This document shows positions 21,692 through 32,875 of a stretch of DNA of 64,000 nucleotides, piece after piece. How positions within the stretch are numbered: the first letter of the stretch is position 1; each line of letters opens with the position of its first letter. Source of the DNA: Erinaceus europaeus (lineage: Eukaryota > Chordata > Mammalia > Eulipotyphla > Erinaceidae); assembly GCF_950295315.1 (NCBI RefSeq), contig NC_080168.1, positions 75,247,519 through 75,311,518 of the forward strand. Reading direction: 5' to 3'. The position numbers and the translations under genes are program-made. Below the pieces are notes generated by a model. It was given only the letters and a program-made list of their open reading frames with translations, did not search any database and was not told the origin of the DNA.

Positions 21692-24376
21692 GGTTCTTTG
21701 GAGAAGATTCTGTCCATATCTTCCCCCATTTTTCACTGGGGTCATTCTCTTTTTATTGTTAGTCCATTGTACATTTTGGTTATCAGTTCTCTGTCCAATG
21801 ACACTTAAAGGTTTTCTCCCATTCCATGGGTGGTCTCTTTGTTATGGTAGTGATTTCCTTTGCTATGCAGAAGCTTTTCAGTTTGATGCAGTATCATTGG
21901 TCTGTTTTTGCTTTTTGTTTTCCTTGTAACTGGATTCAACTCAGTGAAGATATTGCGAAAACGTAAATGGAAAAGTGTTCTGCCTATTTTTTTCTCCTAG
22001 GCATTTGATAGTTTCTAGTCTAACTTCTAAATCTGTGACCCATTTGGAGTTTGCTTTTGTATAAGGTAAAATTTGGTGGTGCATTTTCATTCTTCTGCAT
22101 GTTTCCACTCAATTTTCTCGACACCATGTTGTTGAACTGGTTCTTCTTTTTCCACCTGATATTTTGGGCACTCTTGGTATGGGGAGTGATTTCTAGGCTT
22201 TCAGTTCTATTCCACTGGTCTGTATGTTTCTATTTTGGTTCCAGTGCCAGGCAAATTTGATTAAAGTGGCTCTGTAGAATGTCTTGAGGTCAGGAAGCAT
22301 ATGCCAACATTCCTGTTCTTTTTCTTTTAAGGACTGCATGGGCTATCCTAGACATTTTGTGTCTCCAAACTTTTGGATCTTTTGTTCTGCTCTCTTGAAG
22401 AAATTTGGTGGGACCTTGATAGGAATTGTATTAAACTTGTATATGTCTCTAAGTAGAATAGTTATTTTGACGATATTATTTCAATCTGTGAGCATGGGAT
22501 GTCTTTCCATTTCTTTATATCTTTTTCAGTTTCCTTAAGAAGTGTCTCATAGTTATCAGTATAAAGATCTTTCACTTCCTCTGTTAGGTTTATCCCTAGA
22601 TATTTGATTGTTTTTACTGTTATGGTGAATGGAATCAATTTCTGAATTTCTTTTTCTTCTGATTTGATATTTACATAGAGGAATGTCACTGATTTTTATA
22701 TGTTGGTTTTGTAGCCTGCTACCTTACTATATTGCTTGATAATTTACAGAAGTTTCCTACTGTATTTCTTTGGACTTTTTAATACATACTATCATGTCAT
22801 CTGCTAATAGTGACAGTTTAACTTCTTCTCTTTCAATCTGTATTCCTTTAATCTCTTTCTGATTAAAGGAATTGTCTGATTGCTATAGCTAGTACTTCCA
22901 AGACTATCTTCAATAGCAGTGGAGACAGTGGGCATCCCAGTCCTGTACCTGACTGTAGAGGGAAAGCTTTCAGTTTTCCTCCATTGAGTATGGTGGTGGC
23001 TGTTAGATCACTGCATACAATTCTACTAGTTCGAGTAATTTTCTATCTATCCCCACTCTTTCTAGTGTTTTGATTCTGAAAGTATGTTGGATCATACTAA
23101 AGGCTTTCTCTGCATCTATTGAGATAATCATGTGGTTTTTAGATTTCCTGTTTTTGATATAGTGAATCACACTTATTGACTAAAGTATGTTGAGCCAGCC
23201 TTGCATCCCTGGGATAAATTCCACTTGAGCACAGTGTATAATTTTTCTGATGTACTGCTATAGTCAGGTTGCTAGAATTTTGTTTAGGATCTTAAATTCT
23301 ATGTTAATCAGAGATTTTGGTCTATAATCTTTTTTGGTTAGATCTATGTCTGTCTGCTTTTGGTACGAAAGTGATGTTGGCTTCATAGAAGGTAGAAGGA
23401 AGCGTTCTTATTTATTTGACATTTTGGTAGAACTTGTAAAGTAGAGATAATAGCTCTTCTTGGAAGGTTTTGTAGAATTCACTTGTGAAGCAATCTACGC
23501 CTTGACTTTTGTTGTTGGAAAGGCTTTTGATAATTGCTTCAATTTCTTTGGTTATAAATATTTTATTCGTGTTTTCTAAGTCTTCCTGGTTCAGTGTTCG
23601 GAGGTTGTAAGCTTCAAGGAACTTATCCATTTCTTCCAAGTTCTCTAGTTTGGTGGCATATGTTGTTCATAAAAATCTTGCATGATGTTTTGGATTTATG
23701 TGGTGTCTGTTGTGGGTTCTTTCATTTGTTATTCAAATAATGAGAGTCCCCTCCCATGTTTTGTTTTTCTTTTTGATTTTTTTGTTCAGTGTGGTCAAGG
23801 GTTTATCAATTTTGTTAATCCTTACAAAGAACCAGCTCCTCCTCGATTCACTGATTGCATGCATGCATGTATGTGTGTAATTTATTTCTGTCCTAATTTT
23901 CATTATTTCACTTCTTCTATTGGCTCTGGGTTTCCTTTGCTCTTCTTTTTCTAATTCCTTTTGTCGAACTCTAAGACATACAGTAAGATTATTTATTTGA
24001 GCTTTTTCTTGTTTCCTAGTGTGTGCCTGTATAGCTGTAAGTTTCTCTCTTAGTACTGCTTTAGCTATGTCCCAAATATTCTGGTAGTTTGTATCTTTAT
24101 TTTCATTTACTTCCTGAAACATCTTAATTTCCTCTTTGATTTTCTCTTTGACTCAGTAGCTGTTAAATAGAATACTGTTATTTTGGGACTTTCTCTAATT
24201 TTCTGGTTAGTGTTGAATGTTAGTTTAACTCTGCTATCAGAGAGGATGCCTGGAATAATTTTAACATTTTAAATATATTGATGCTGTCTTTGTGGCCTAA
24301 TATGTGGTCGATGCATGAGAACATTTCATGTGGACTTGAGAAGACTGTGTATTCTATTTTCTTGGAGTGAAAAACT
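21692..24376 (-). pseudogene. L1 ORF2 remnant (endonuclease end, RT and downstream)
   Basis: Reading right to left, the broken frames show the end of the endonuclease domain (24220-24370, 'DHILGHKDSINIF'), then the linker segment 23733-24122 ('LEKEEQRKP'), the pre-RT segment at 23412-23639 ('NNKSQGVDCFTSEFYKTFQ') and the post-RT segment at 22462-22689 ('IKYLGINLTEEVKDLY'). ORF1 and the 5'UTR are absent, so the insertion was 5' truncated. Frameshifts and stops exclude function. The linker segment is useful because the younger L1 at 61.86 kb has lost it. Confidence 0.9.
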
Positions 24377-25183
24377 CCAGAAGATATGGACAGTATCTTC
24401 TCTAAAGCAGAGATCCAAAGGACCAACAGACATAAAAAAAATGCTCTGAGTAACTGATGATCAGAGAAACACAAATAAAAATAAGAGACTACTTTACACC
24501 TGTGAGGATGTCACATATTAAAACAAAAAAAAAGAAACATCAACTGTTGAAGAGGCTGTGGAGGAAGAGGGACTCTCCTACCCTGCTGATGGGAATTTAA
24601 GTTGGTTCAACTTCTATGGAAAACAGTCCAGAGATTCATCAGAACTCTAGAAATGGATCTACCTAGTGATCCAGCAATGCCTCTCCTAAAGGAGACCCAG
24701 GACAAACAAAAACATCTACCCAAAAAGACCTATGCACACTAATGTCCATAGTAATATAGTTTGGAAGCAACCCAGATACCCAATTACAGATAAATAGCTA
24801 AGGAAGTTGTGGTACATATATATATAATGGGGTACTGTACAGCTGTCAAAAATGATAAGATCATCTCCTTTGCAATAGTGTGATCAAAACCTGAAAGGAT
24901 CATGCTGAAGAAGACAAGCCAGAAAGATAAAGACCAATACCAAATGATCTCACTTATATGTGGAACTTAAGAACAAATAACAGCAAGGAAAAACTAAAGT
25001 AAAACTTGGATTTGGAGTGGCATATTGCATCAAAACAAAGGACTCTAGGGAAGGAGGGAAAGAGATAAGTGAAGGGACATTGGGATCCTGATGTGTCTCC
25101 TAAATGCCAGTCAGAGTGATGAGAGGCTTTTCCTATGTATTTAAAGACTATACTGCAAACCACTAAGCCCACCATAAAAACTA

Positions 25184-25185
<2 letters not shown>

Positions 25186-25230
<45 letters not shown>

Positions 25231-25233
25231 ATA
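25186..25233. repeat. (AAAT)n tail repeat
   Basis: About eleven AAAT units at the 3' end of the twin-primed L1. Confidence 0.95.
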
Positions 25234-25394
25234 GGCTATGGTTGTAAGGATAAGACAAAAAATTTTAAACTCTTTTGCTGACAATAAAGCTTGCTTAAAT
25301 ATTACTTTTCTGGTTGTTTCTATAATTATAGTGGACCACTGAGGTGCTTATTTAACTTTTAAAATGTTATTTTTGTTCACCACAAACTTGTTTT

Positions 25395-25740
25395 AACAAT
25401 TATAGTGCCAAACTCAAGCAAAAGCTACAAATGTCATAGACCCTAAGAATATACCTAAAATAGACTTCCTCACTTCTTTTTACCCTAAGGTCCCTATTCT
25501 CATCTGTTATATTCCTACTTTTTGGTTCCTGTTCTTTAATCATTTTGCCCTGCTTTAAATCTTACCACCTTTCAGCCACCAAGTTGACCTTGGGAGAACT
25601 ACTCTAGCTTTCAATGGAGGAAATGGGGACACAGAATTCTGGTGGTGGGAACAGTGAAGAATTATACCTGTTATCTTATAACTTTGTAAATCAATAGTAA
25701 ATCACCAATAAGATCAAAATTAAAAAAAATAAAATAAAAA
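25395..25740 (+). repeat. diverged R-family variant
   Basis: 'CCCTAAGAATATACCTAAAA', 'TTTCAGCCACCAAGTTGACC', 'CTGGTGGTGGGAACAG' and 'TTATAACTTTGTAAATCAAT' parallel the R 3' region, but the terminal segment differs from young R. It is shared with 31700-31845 and suggests an older subfamily. It ends in an A-rich tail. Confidence 0.65.
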
Positions 25741-25744
25741 GAAT

Positions 25745-27335
25745 TGCAGTGTCATGTAGTTTTTCAGTGATTTGCACATTCTTCAATTCTACTTCTAGAG
25801 ACTAGAAACAGTTCTATTATTAAAACTGTAGGTGAAACAGTTTTGTTGTGCTCCTGTAGCTCTCAAGTTTCTGTCATCACCCTCCCCACTGAAGTAACTG
25901 TCTTCATACACACTATGACAATTCACACTTTTAAGGGATAAAACTATTGTCTTGACCAAACTAACTCTAATTGGATTAATATAGACTTGAGAGGAAAGAT
26001 TCCATGAAGAATATTGAGCGTGTTGGTAAGAGAGGATGGTACAATGAAAAGGCACATCTGTCTTCCCTGTGGGGTCTGGGTAGGGGACTAGTAGACATAG
26101 GTGTGCATGGGTAGTGAAGAATGCAGAAGCTCCTCAGAGTAGCCTAGAGAGAATATACCCTAAAATTCAGTGACAAAGAGGAGATATGAAGGTTTTCGGA
26201 ATAAGGAGTAGCATCATCAAAATGGTGCTTCAAACAATCTTCCAGCACTCTAGAGGGTAAAAAGTCAAGTCGCAGAAAACAGTTCAGACCTTAAATAATT
26301 CAGAGTTCCAAGGTCAGGTGAAACAGAAGAACTCACTTCAGTATCAATGAAATTGAGTAATCTACATCTACATGACTACAGATATATTGACAAGTAAAAG
26401 ATACAGGGCTGATCAGTAATGGCAAAAGGATTCACAATGAAGTTGGTTTTCAACTAAATCTACAGTACCCTTTGAGTCCACAAAAAAACATTCACTGAAT
26501 ATCTACTATTTGCAAGGCACAGTCTTTTCTCATTAGGTGTCTCAATGTCTTATAAGTTGAATATAAAAAATTCTAGTTAACTGATTTCAAAGACTGATTG
26601 ATGTTCTCCTTTAAGAACAACACATTGATTTTTTTATAGACAGCAATACTAATTCTTCCATTATGTCCTTCTGTTTCTGTGCACTGAGTCCAATCGACTT
26701 TAAGGCCAGCTCAATATAAAAAGCAGAAGAAAGGCATTAAGAGAACAAGGTCCATTAGGCCCAATATTGCCTCAATTACTTTAATTCCATTATTCCTGTT
26801 CACATTACTTCTTTAATCAATATCTACTTTCAGTTATTCATGTTTACCCTTTTCAAAAATCACCAGTAATAGGATTATGGCCTTTTGAGCTCAGTGCAAC
26901 AGACATTCATAAATATATTTCTGAAGTTATAATAGTCTCCAGATCTGCAACTGACAATTTTTAAATTGAATCAAGTCTTCCTGAGGCCATCTCATATAAA
27001 GATGCAGAGCATTTTAATGCAATATAAGTACTTTTACCTGTTATGCCATTTATCACTCCCTGTCGAGATCAATCATATGTGACTTGATGGTTTCTAAATT
27101 TCTTCTTTACTTATCCAAGCTGTACATAGTATGATGGCTTCCAAAGTGGACCACTTTTCCATACATACATCTTTTGTTTAAACACAATCCTATCATCATT
27201 GACAATTATTCTGCCTGCAAAAGTTCCATCTGGATATTATATTAACTACTGCTTCTTCCATTGGGCAATAAATCAGTGCTACCTATCTCTGTAACAGCAT
27301 TACAAGTTATAGAGGTCTGTTTTCCTACATTCACT
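25745..27335. other. no recognisable feature
   Basis: AT-rich sequence with no supported gene. Very short L2-like phrases occur near 26490-26530. Confidence 0.4.
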
Positions 27336-27339
27336 GGTA

Positions 27340-27480
27340 ATCAGAATGAGTGTCTACTATATACAAGATGCTGCAGTTCACAGCATAAACAGGACACATA
27401 GAGGGAATATAATCCCTCCATTGTAGTCATCACCCTCGTTTGAGTAAATGAGAAAAAAGGCTCAGCTCTTTGAGAGCCAG
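27340..27480 (+). repeat. possible L2/MIR remnant
   Basis: 'GAGTGTCTACTATATACAAG' followed by 'GTTTGAGTAAATGAGAAAAAAGG CTCAG' recalls ancient mammalian L2/MIR 3' sequence. Divergence is high. Confidence 0.35.
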
Positions 27481-27621
27481 TTCAGTAAGGTCTGACTTCC
27501 CTGGAGAAACAAAGAGATCTGGCCAGTGCATAAGCAGAGTCAAAAGCTCCCTTAACAGAAATAGCCTCCTTGTAATGCACAGGTTAATTGAAAACAACTA
27601 AGATTTGTAAGCATGAAAAAG

Positions 27622-27651
27622 AAAGTCCCTCAGTAATGTCTGAGGGACTTT
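27622..27651. other. perfect 12-bp inverted repeat with 6-base loop
   Basis: AAAGTCCCTCAG (27622-27633) is followed by TAATGT and then its exact reverse complement CTGAGGGACTTT (27640-27651). It lies outside any repeat I recognise. Confidence 0.9.
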
Positions 27652-27787
27652 TATGATATGGTTCCTGCCTCTTCTAGGAGCCTCACCAAACCCCAAATCC
27701 TCATTTCACTTCAAGCACCAGAGATGCAAAGAACAAGGAGTATGCAAATGCACCCTGCTACCTCAGACCTTCCTGCTAAACTGATTT

Positions 27788-28045
27788 TTAAAAATTCTTT
27801 TATATTTATTTATTCCCTTTTGTTGCGCTTGCTGTTTTATTGTTGTAGTCATTATTGATGTCATTGTTGAAAGAAATGGAGAGGGGAGGGGAAGACAGAG
27901 AGGGGGAGAGAAAGACACCTGCTTCAAGGCTTGTGAAGTGACTTCCCTGCAGGTAAGGAGCCAGGGGCTCTAACCAGGATACTTATGCTGGTCCTTGCGC
28001 TTTGCACTACCTGTGCTTAACCTGCTGCACTACCGCCCAACTCCC
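27788..28045 (-). repeat. hedgehog tRNA-like SINE with small deletion
   Basis: Minus copy lacking part of the 'GGATAGGACAGAGAG' segment and part of 'CAGACACCTGCAGACC'. Keeps 'CAGGGGCTCTAACCAGGA' and head 'CACTACCGCCCAACTCCC'. Confidence 0.9.
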
Positions 28046-28049
28046 TAAA

Positions 28050-28425
28050 CTGATTTTTTTATACTTTGGAAAGTTCTCTTTCAAACTGCTTCAACACCTG
28101 ACTCCCCCAAACCAACTTAACTTCTCCTTCCCCTATGTGTAATGCATACTTGGTATAATTCAGTCATAGCAATGATTCTCTACCATCTTCTCCCACCTAA
28201 AGCATAATATACTTGATGCTATCACCTGGAGAGATATTTTGGTTAGTATGAGGACAATACATGAATGAATGACCAAGTAAACTAACAACAGAACAAATGC
28301 AAATGAGCAAAAAATATGGACAGTCATATAAACAAAATTAAGGAAAAGGTAAAAAAGAAAGTCTTGAAAAGGAGAGTGAAAATATAGAAGATTTATAAAA
28401 CCTAACATATTCAGTGATAAATAAA
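28050..28425. other. no recognisable feature
   Basis: The 105-codon minus frame 28160-28477 is hydrophobic but has no motif and extends into the neighbouring SINE. Confidence 0.4.
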
Positions 28426-28427
28426 TG

Positions 28428-28557
28428 TAGAGCCCAGTTGGTGGAGCACATGGTTGAGCACATGTTAAAATGTGCAAGGACCCAAGTTCAAGCCCCCATT
28501 TCCCACCTGCAGGGGGGAAACTTCACAATTGGTGAATTAGGGTTGCAGGTGTTTCTC

Positions 28558-28605
<48 letters not shown>

Positions 28606-28690
28606 CCTATCTCCCCTTCCCTCTCAATTTCTGGCTGTCTCTATCCAGTAAACAAAGATAATTAAAAAAATTAAAACAAATAAATAAATC
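28428..28690 (+). repeat. older SINE containing an (ATCT)n expansion
   Basis: Head 'GAGCCCAGTTGGTGGAGCAC', 'AAGTTCAAGCCCCC', 'CACCTGCAGGGGGGAAACTT'. The CT-rich region has expanded into (ATCT)n, about twelve units (28557-28605). A-rich tail. Confidence 0.85.
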
Positions 28691-30775
28691 TACAGGAAAC
28701 AATAAATAGAGCAGACTGTCAAGCTCCTGAGCTTCCAACCAGGAGCATTACTTTACTATATTATCAAATAAAAAGTACTGAGTAAAAACTCATGTATTTA
28801 AAAGAAACAAAATCAGAACTACCAGGAAGTGGAGTCAAAATAAGAACCCAAACAGAAAAAAAAAAAATCTAAGCTCCCTATTCTACTTCGCCCATATGCA
28901 AACATACTTTCTGATCATTTAAGAGAAAACTGATTCAAAGTATATTTTGAATTAAATTTTTCCCATGCAATATACACTTTAATATCAGAGATCTAAAATA
29001 AGCCAGCCATGCTAATTACTAACTAAAAGAATATATGAAATTACTTACCCTTTGTAAAAATCAGAGTTTAGTAATAAGCATATTAACTCCATGAAACTCA
29101 TACTTGAATTTTCAGAAATCTCAAATTAGTGAAATGGGTGAGTGCAAAATGGAAGCAGGGAAAAGACTTGATAAATTAATCTTGCTTTTAAAAACAACTC
29201 CAGTTTTATTTCTGTTTTATTTTCTAGAGAAGTATTGGTACACATAAAATAAACTAAGTCATTTAAATAAAATTTATTAGGAAGTTGTAGTTGTAGTAGT
29301 GCACACTTTAGAGTACTTAACAAGCTATTAGAGACTATTTAGAGTCCAGAATGTAATTGCTCAAGAACTCTAGGTGGAATTGTCAAAGGGCTATTCCACT
29401 ATTACTCTGAATTGGTCATTTTGTGACCAAAACAAATTAAAACTGTTTTAATTTCAATGATGCTCTGCAGGCATTCTTACAAACCAAATAAGTATATTCA
29501 CATGGTAAACAATAGAAGAATAGTAAGCTCCTGAGTAAACAGGGAAGAACAAAGCAGTTCAGGCACCTCTCTGAGCCTCCACAGTAGTGCAGTGTAATGC
29601 TATCACTTCGCCTTGGGACAGCCTGCAGCTATGCCCCAGGAACACAAATGTCTGTTGGGGTTGAGATGGCTGGAATTAAGTGATTCCAGCCCATCTACTA
29701 TGGAGACTCCCTATGGTCTGCATGCATGCAAAGCTAAGCAAATGGTTGACATGGATTCACAGAACCCCTGAGATGATGACTTCTCATCCAGGAGGAAGCC
29801 CACCACTGCTTTGTGACTTTTCTCAACAGGATACTTCCTTTGGACATAAAATGGTAAGCCTCCCCTGAAGTGGCAGTATACATACTCAGACAATATACCA
29901 TTGTAGGAAATATGGTCTCTAAAAGAAACTGGTTCATTTAAGTTACCTAGATGCCAACGTCCTTGCATTTTATCAAAACATAAATCTAAATACTCTAAAG
30001 ATAATGTCTAACAATTTAGAGCTGAGGAAGCACAAAGAAGAGAGAAGACACAACTGAAGTACATCTCTTGCATGCCAGCTTTTATAGATGAGAAGTAGGA
30101 TAAAGAATATTAAATTTAATAAGTGCAGAGTGTTGCAGCTAGAAAGAGAGTAGTCTAGCTAAGCATTATGTAAGTGGCATTGAATTATCTAGAGAAAGAT
30201 CTTGATGCACTTACTGACAGGCAGCAGCATGTAAACTGGCAGTGCAGCTTGAGATGCCAACAGTAATAGCATGCTAGCTTTCACAGCACTCAACTTGCTA
30301 TTCCTTTTAAAAGGAAATTCATCCTATTTATGAAGTTACTTAACTTGGATTTCCCTGAAGCTAAGTGTTCACTGAGGAGAAGGGTCAGCATGACACCCAA
30401 GGAAATAAGCCCAACATAGGCTTTCATGTCTCTGGTAGTGCATGCAGCTGCAGCCTGTCCCATAACCAAGGGGCAACAATGTCCAAGACAATACTGGATT
30501 TATAAGATGATGATGAGCAGGAGAAAATGAACATAAAAAATTTGTTTTAGCATTTATCACACTGTCATTACTTCTCTTAAAAAATCAATAAATACCAATA
30601 TAAGTAGTAAGCACAATATCAGAGTCAGAATAAATGCCCACCTCTGATCACAAAGCATTGCTATTTCAAATGAAAGATGGCACAGTTTGCTATTCATTCA
30701 CTCAACCAATATTAATAAACAAGCATTCTACTAGATTATTTAGGGAATACCAAGAAAAATTAAGTTTTTTAAATC
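28691..30775. other. no recognisable feature
   Basis: About 2 kb of AT-rich unique-looking sequence. Overlapping short frames on opposite strands (for example 29680-29968) lack motifs. Confidence 0.4.
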
Positions 30776-31030
30776 TTTTTAAAAGATTTATTCCATATTT
30801 ATATATACTTATTTGAATATATGCATATTCTGGATAGAAATAGACACAAGTTGAGAAGAAAGAGAGAGGTGGCGGGAGGGAGGGACAGAGAGAGAGAGAA
30901 AAGGGAGAGGGAAAGGAAGAGGGAGAGGGAGAGGGAGAGGGAGAGGGAGAGGGGGAGAGAGAGAGAGACATTGGGGTAGGCACTTGCAACACTGCTTCAT
31001 GACCTGTGAAGCTTTCCCACTATAGGGGAA
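30776..31030 (-). repeat. older SINE with expanded GA-rich tract
   Basis: Reverse SINE with 'AGATTTATTCC' at the tail end and 'CACTGCTTCATGACCTGTGA' plus 'AAGCTTTCCCACTATAGGGG' toward the head. The GA region has expanded into (GGGAGA)n (about 30900-30965), giving Ser-Pro repeat frames on the minus strand that are not genes. Confidence 0.75.
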
Positions 31031-31695
31031 GTTACCAGAAGCTAGGAAAAAGGAATGGATCAGATTCTCCCTACAATTTTCTGAAGGAACTAAACTTGGT
31101 GAGAAGTAGATTTTGAACTTCTAGCCTACAGAACAGTGATGTGATCAGGATCTGCTGTTCATGACTTGAAGCTATGTCATCTTATTATAGCTACTATAAC
31201 AAATGAATACAAATTAGTCACCCAAAAAGCAAAGTCAATCACAAAATTGCCATGTTCAACAAACTCCAAGTATGGGTCTATCTATGGAGTTCTAACTCAT
31301 TCAATGAAGCCACCATCAAGAACCATTATCTACACCAATTTCATAAAGACTGTAAAAGGGAAGATGGGTTGTCCCCTACATTATAGGTTGATCCAATAGC
31401 AACTGTGTAATCCTCTAAAAAGAAGATCAGAAAGAAGCAGAAGGAATAAAGGTTAACACAAACTTAATCTTGGTGACCTGTTTGAGCAAATAAAACTTTT
31501 GGACATGCGTTCATTTAAAAGGAATAGTTCAACTAGGCAGCTTAAGATAAGGTAACAAAGCTAAAACTTTACTTTGCAGAGTTTTCAGCAGTGATAGGTG
31601 CAAGTGTGATTTACAAAGGAAGAGAAGGCAGGGCCACAGAGAAAAAATGGGCAAATACATACAAATATAGATAGATAGTTATAGAAATAATAGTT
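31031..31695. other. no recognisable feature
   Basis: No gene or repeat recognised. Confidence 0.4.
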
Positions 31696-31699
31696 AACC

Positions 31700-31845
31700 T
31701 GTATCTACCACCTTGAGAGAACTATTATAGCTTACAATGGAGGGAATGTAGATACAGAACTCTGGTGGTAGGAACAATGTGGAATTATACCTGTTATCTT
31801 ATAATTTTGTAAATCAATATTAGGTCACTAATAAAATTTTAAAAA
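31700..31845 (+). repeat. diverged R-family variant
   Basis: 'GAGAGAACTATTATAGCTTA', 'CTCTGGTGGTAGGAACAATG', 'TTATCTTATAATTTTGTAAA', 'TCACTAATAAAATTTTAAAA': same terminal segment as 25590-25740. Confidence 0.65.
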
Positions 31846-32128
31846 GGAGAGTTTTCAGTATTTGCACATTTATACAAACATTGAAAAGAGAAAAAAAACT
31901 TCTCACAGGTAATAAAGATGAACAATAATAATGATTCTATATTGATTCTGTAAAAGATGGAGAGAAATTTGAAGTGACCAATCGTGTCTCCCTACTGATT
32001 GCTTATAGAAGCCTATTGTGAGTATTTTTTACATGCCCCCCCAAATTCATACTGTTTCATGGGTATCACCTATAAGTTACTTCTGCTTTTATATCCAGAA
32101 ATAACTGATCAAAACTCGTGTTAACACA

Positions 32129-32285
32129 AGTGGTGAAGCAGGTCTTAGGTGTATGTCTTTCTCTCCTTTTCTCCGTCTTCCCCTCCTCTCTCCATTTCTC
32201 TCTGTCCTATCCAACAACGACGACATCAACAACAATAACTACAAGGGCAACAAAAAAGGAATAAATAAATATTTTTTTAAAAAGA
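32129..32285 (+). repeat. 5'-truncated hedgehog SINE
   Basis: Starts within the element at 'AAGTGGTGAAGCAGGTCTTA' and keeps the CT-rich region, 'CTCTGTCCTATCCAACAACG', the AAC region and 'AAAGGAATAAATAAATA'. The tRNA-like head is missing. Confidence 0.9.
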
Positions 32286-32289
32286 CTCA

Positions 32290-32875
32290 GGTTAAGATAA
32301 GTAGGTCAGTGTTACAATTAAGCTGAGTCAATTCTCACACAGTGATAAACAATCTATCATTAGCACTGCTTGTCACTGGAATAGTATACCAGCCCTTTAC
32401 CATAGTGCATTCTTCTCCATGTGACTGAAATTCTGAGTATATATTCCTTCAGTCTTAACACTTAAGGTTTCAAATTGGTAACCTGATTGAAATTTAACAG
32501 TGGGCTTAAGGTGTTTTTACATTTCCGAAAATGACTACTTATTTGAAATATTAAATCACCTATAGTCTAAGACCAGGGAGACCAGAAGCAACTGGTTGTG
32601 TAAATATATAAGATACAACTGTATGTAAAGAGCATTAAGTAGCATAAATGATGGTAAGGTCTTTTATGATACAGAAAATTCTAACCATGGCATTTCTAAA
32701 GTAAACCAAGTTCCTAAAAAACAAGGTTACAGTAACTATTAACTTCTCAAACTCTAAGACACCAGGAACCTTCCCCATATTCTGTAATACCCATATTTCT
32801 CTGGGGTGTGGCTTAATTTCCTGCACACTTAGTTCGATCCACACCATTTGATACTGTATCTGCTGAGCTCAACCA
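32290..32875. other. no recognisable feature
   Basis: AT-rich with no gene or repeat recognised. Confidence 0.4.

Larger units (their letters stand above)
21692..25235 (+). mobile_element. L1 insertion with inverted 5' part (twin-priming structure)
   Basis: Two abutting L1 pieces in opposite orientation. 21692-24376 reads on the minus strand as ORF2 from the late endonuclease region through RT and beyond. 24377-25235 reads on the plus strand as the ORF2 end and 3' UTR, finishing in (AAAT)n. The 3' edge of the inverted piece and the 5' edge of the plus piece start from the same L1 position ('GAAGATATGGACAG.ATCTTC', about 25 bases shared), as twin priming predicts. All ORF2 frames are broken. 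No convincing target duplication is seen. Confidence 0.85.

Noticed and set aside
25186..25233. Tandem AAAT arrays as possible CRISPR-like or satellite arrays
   Set aside because: Simple tetranucleotide tails of retroposons in a mammalian genome. No spacer structure.
30702..31000. Ser-Pro-rich repeat proteins on the minus strand
   Set aside because: Produced by the (GGGAGA)n expansion inside an old SINE.
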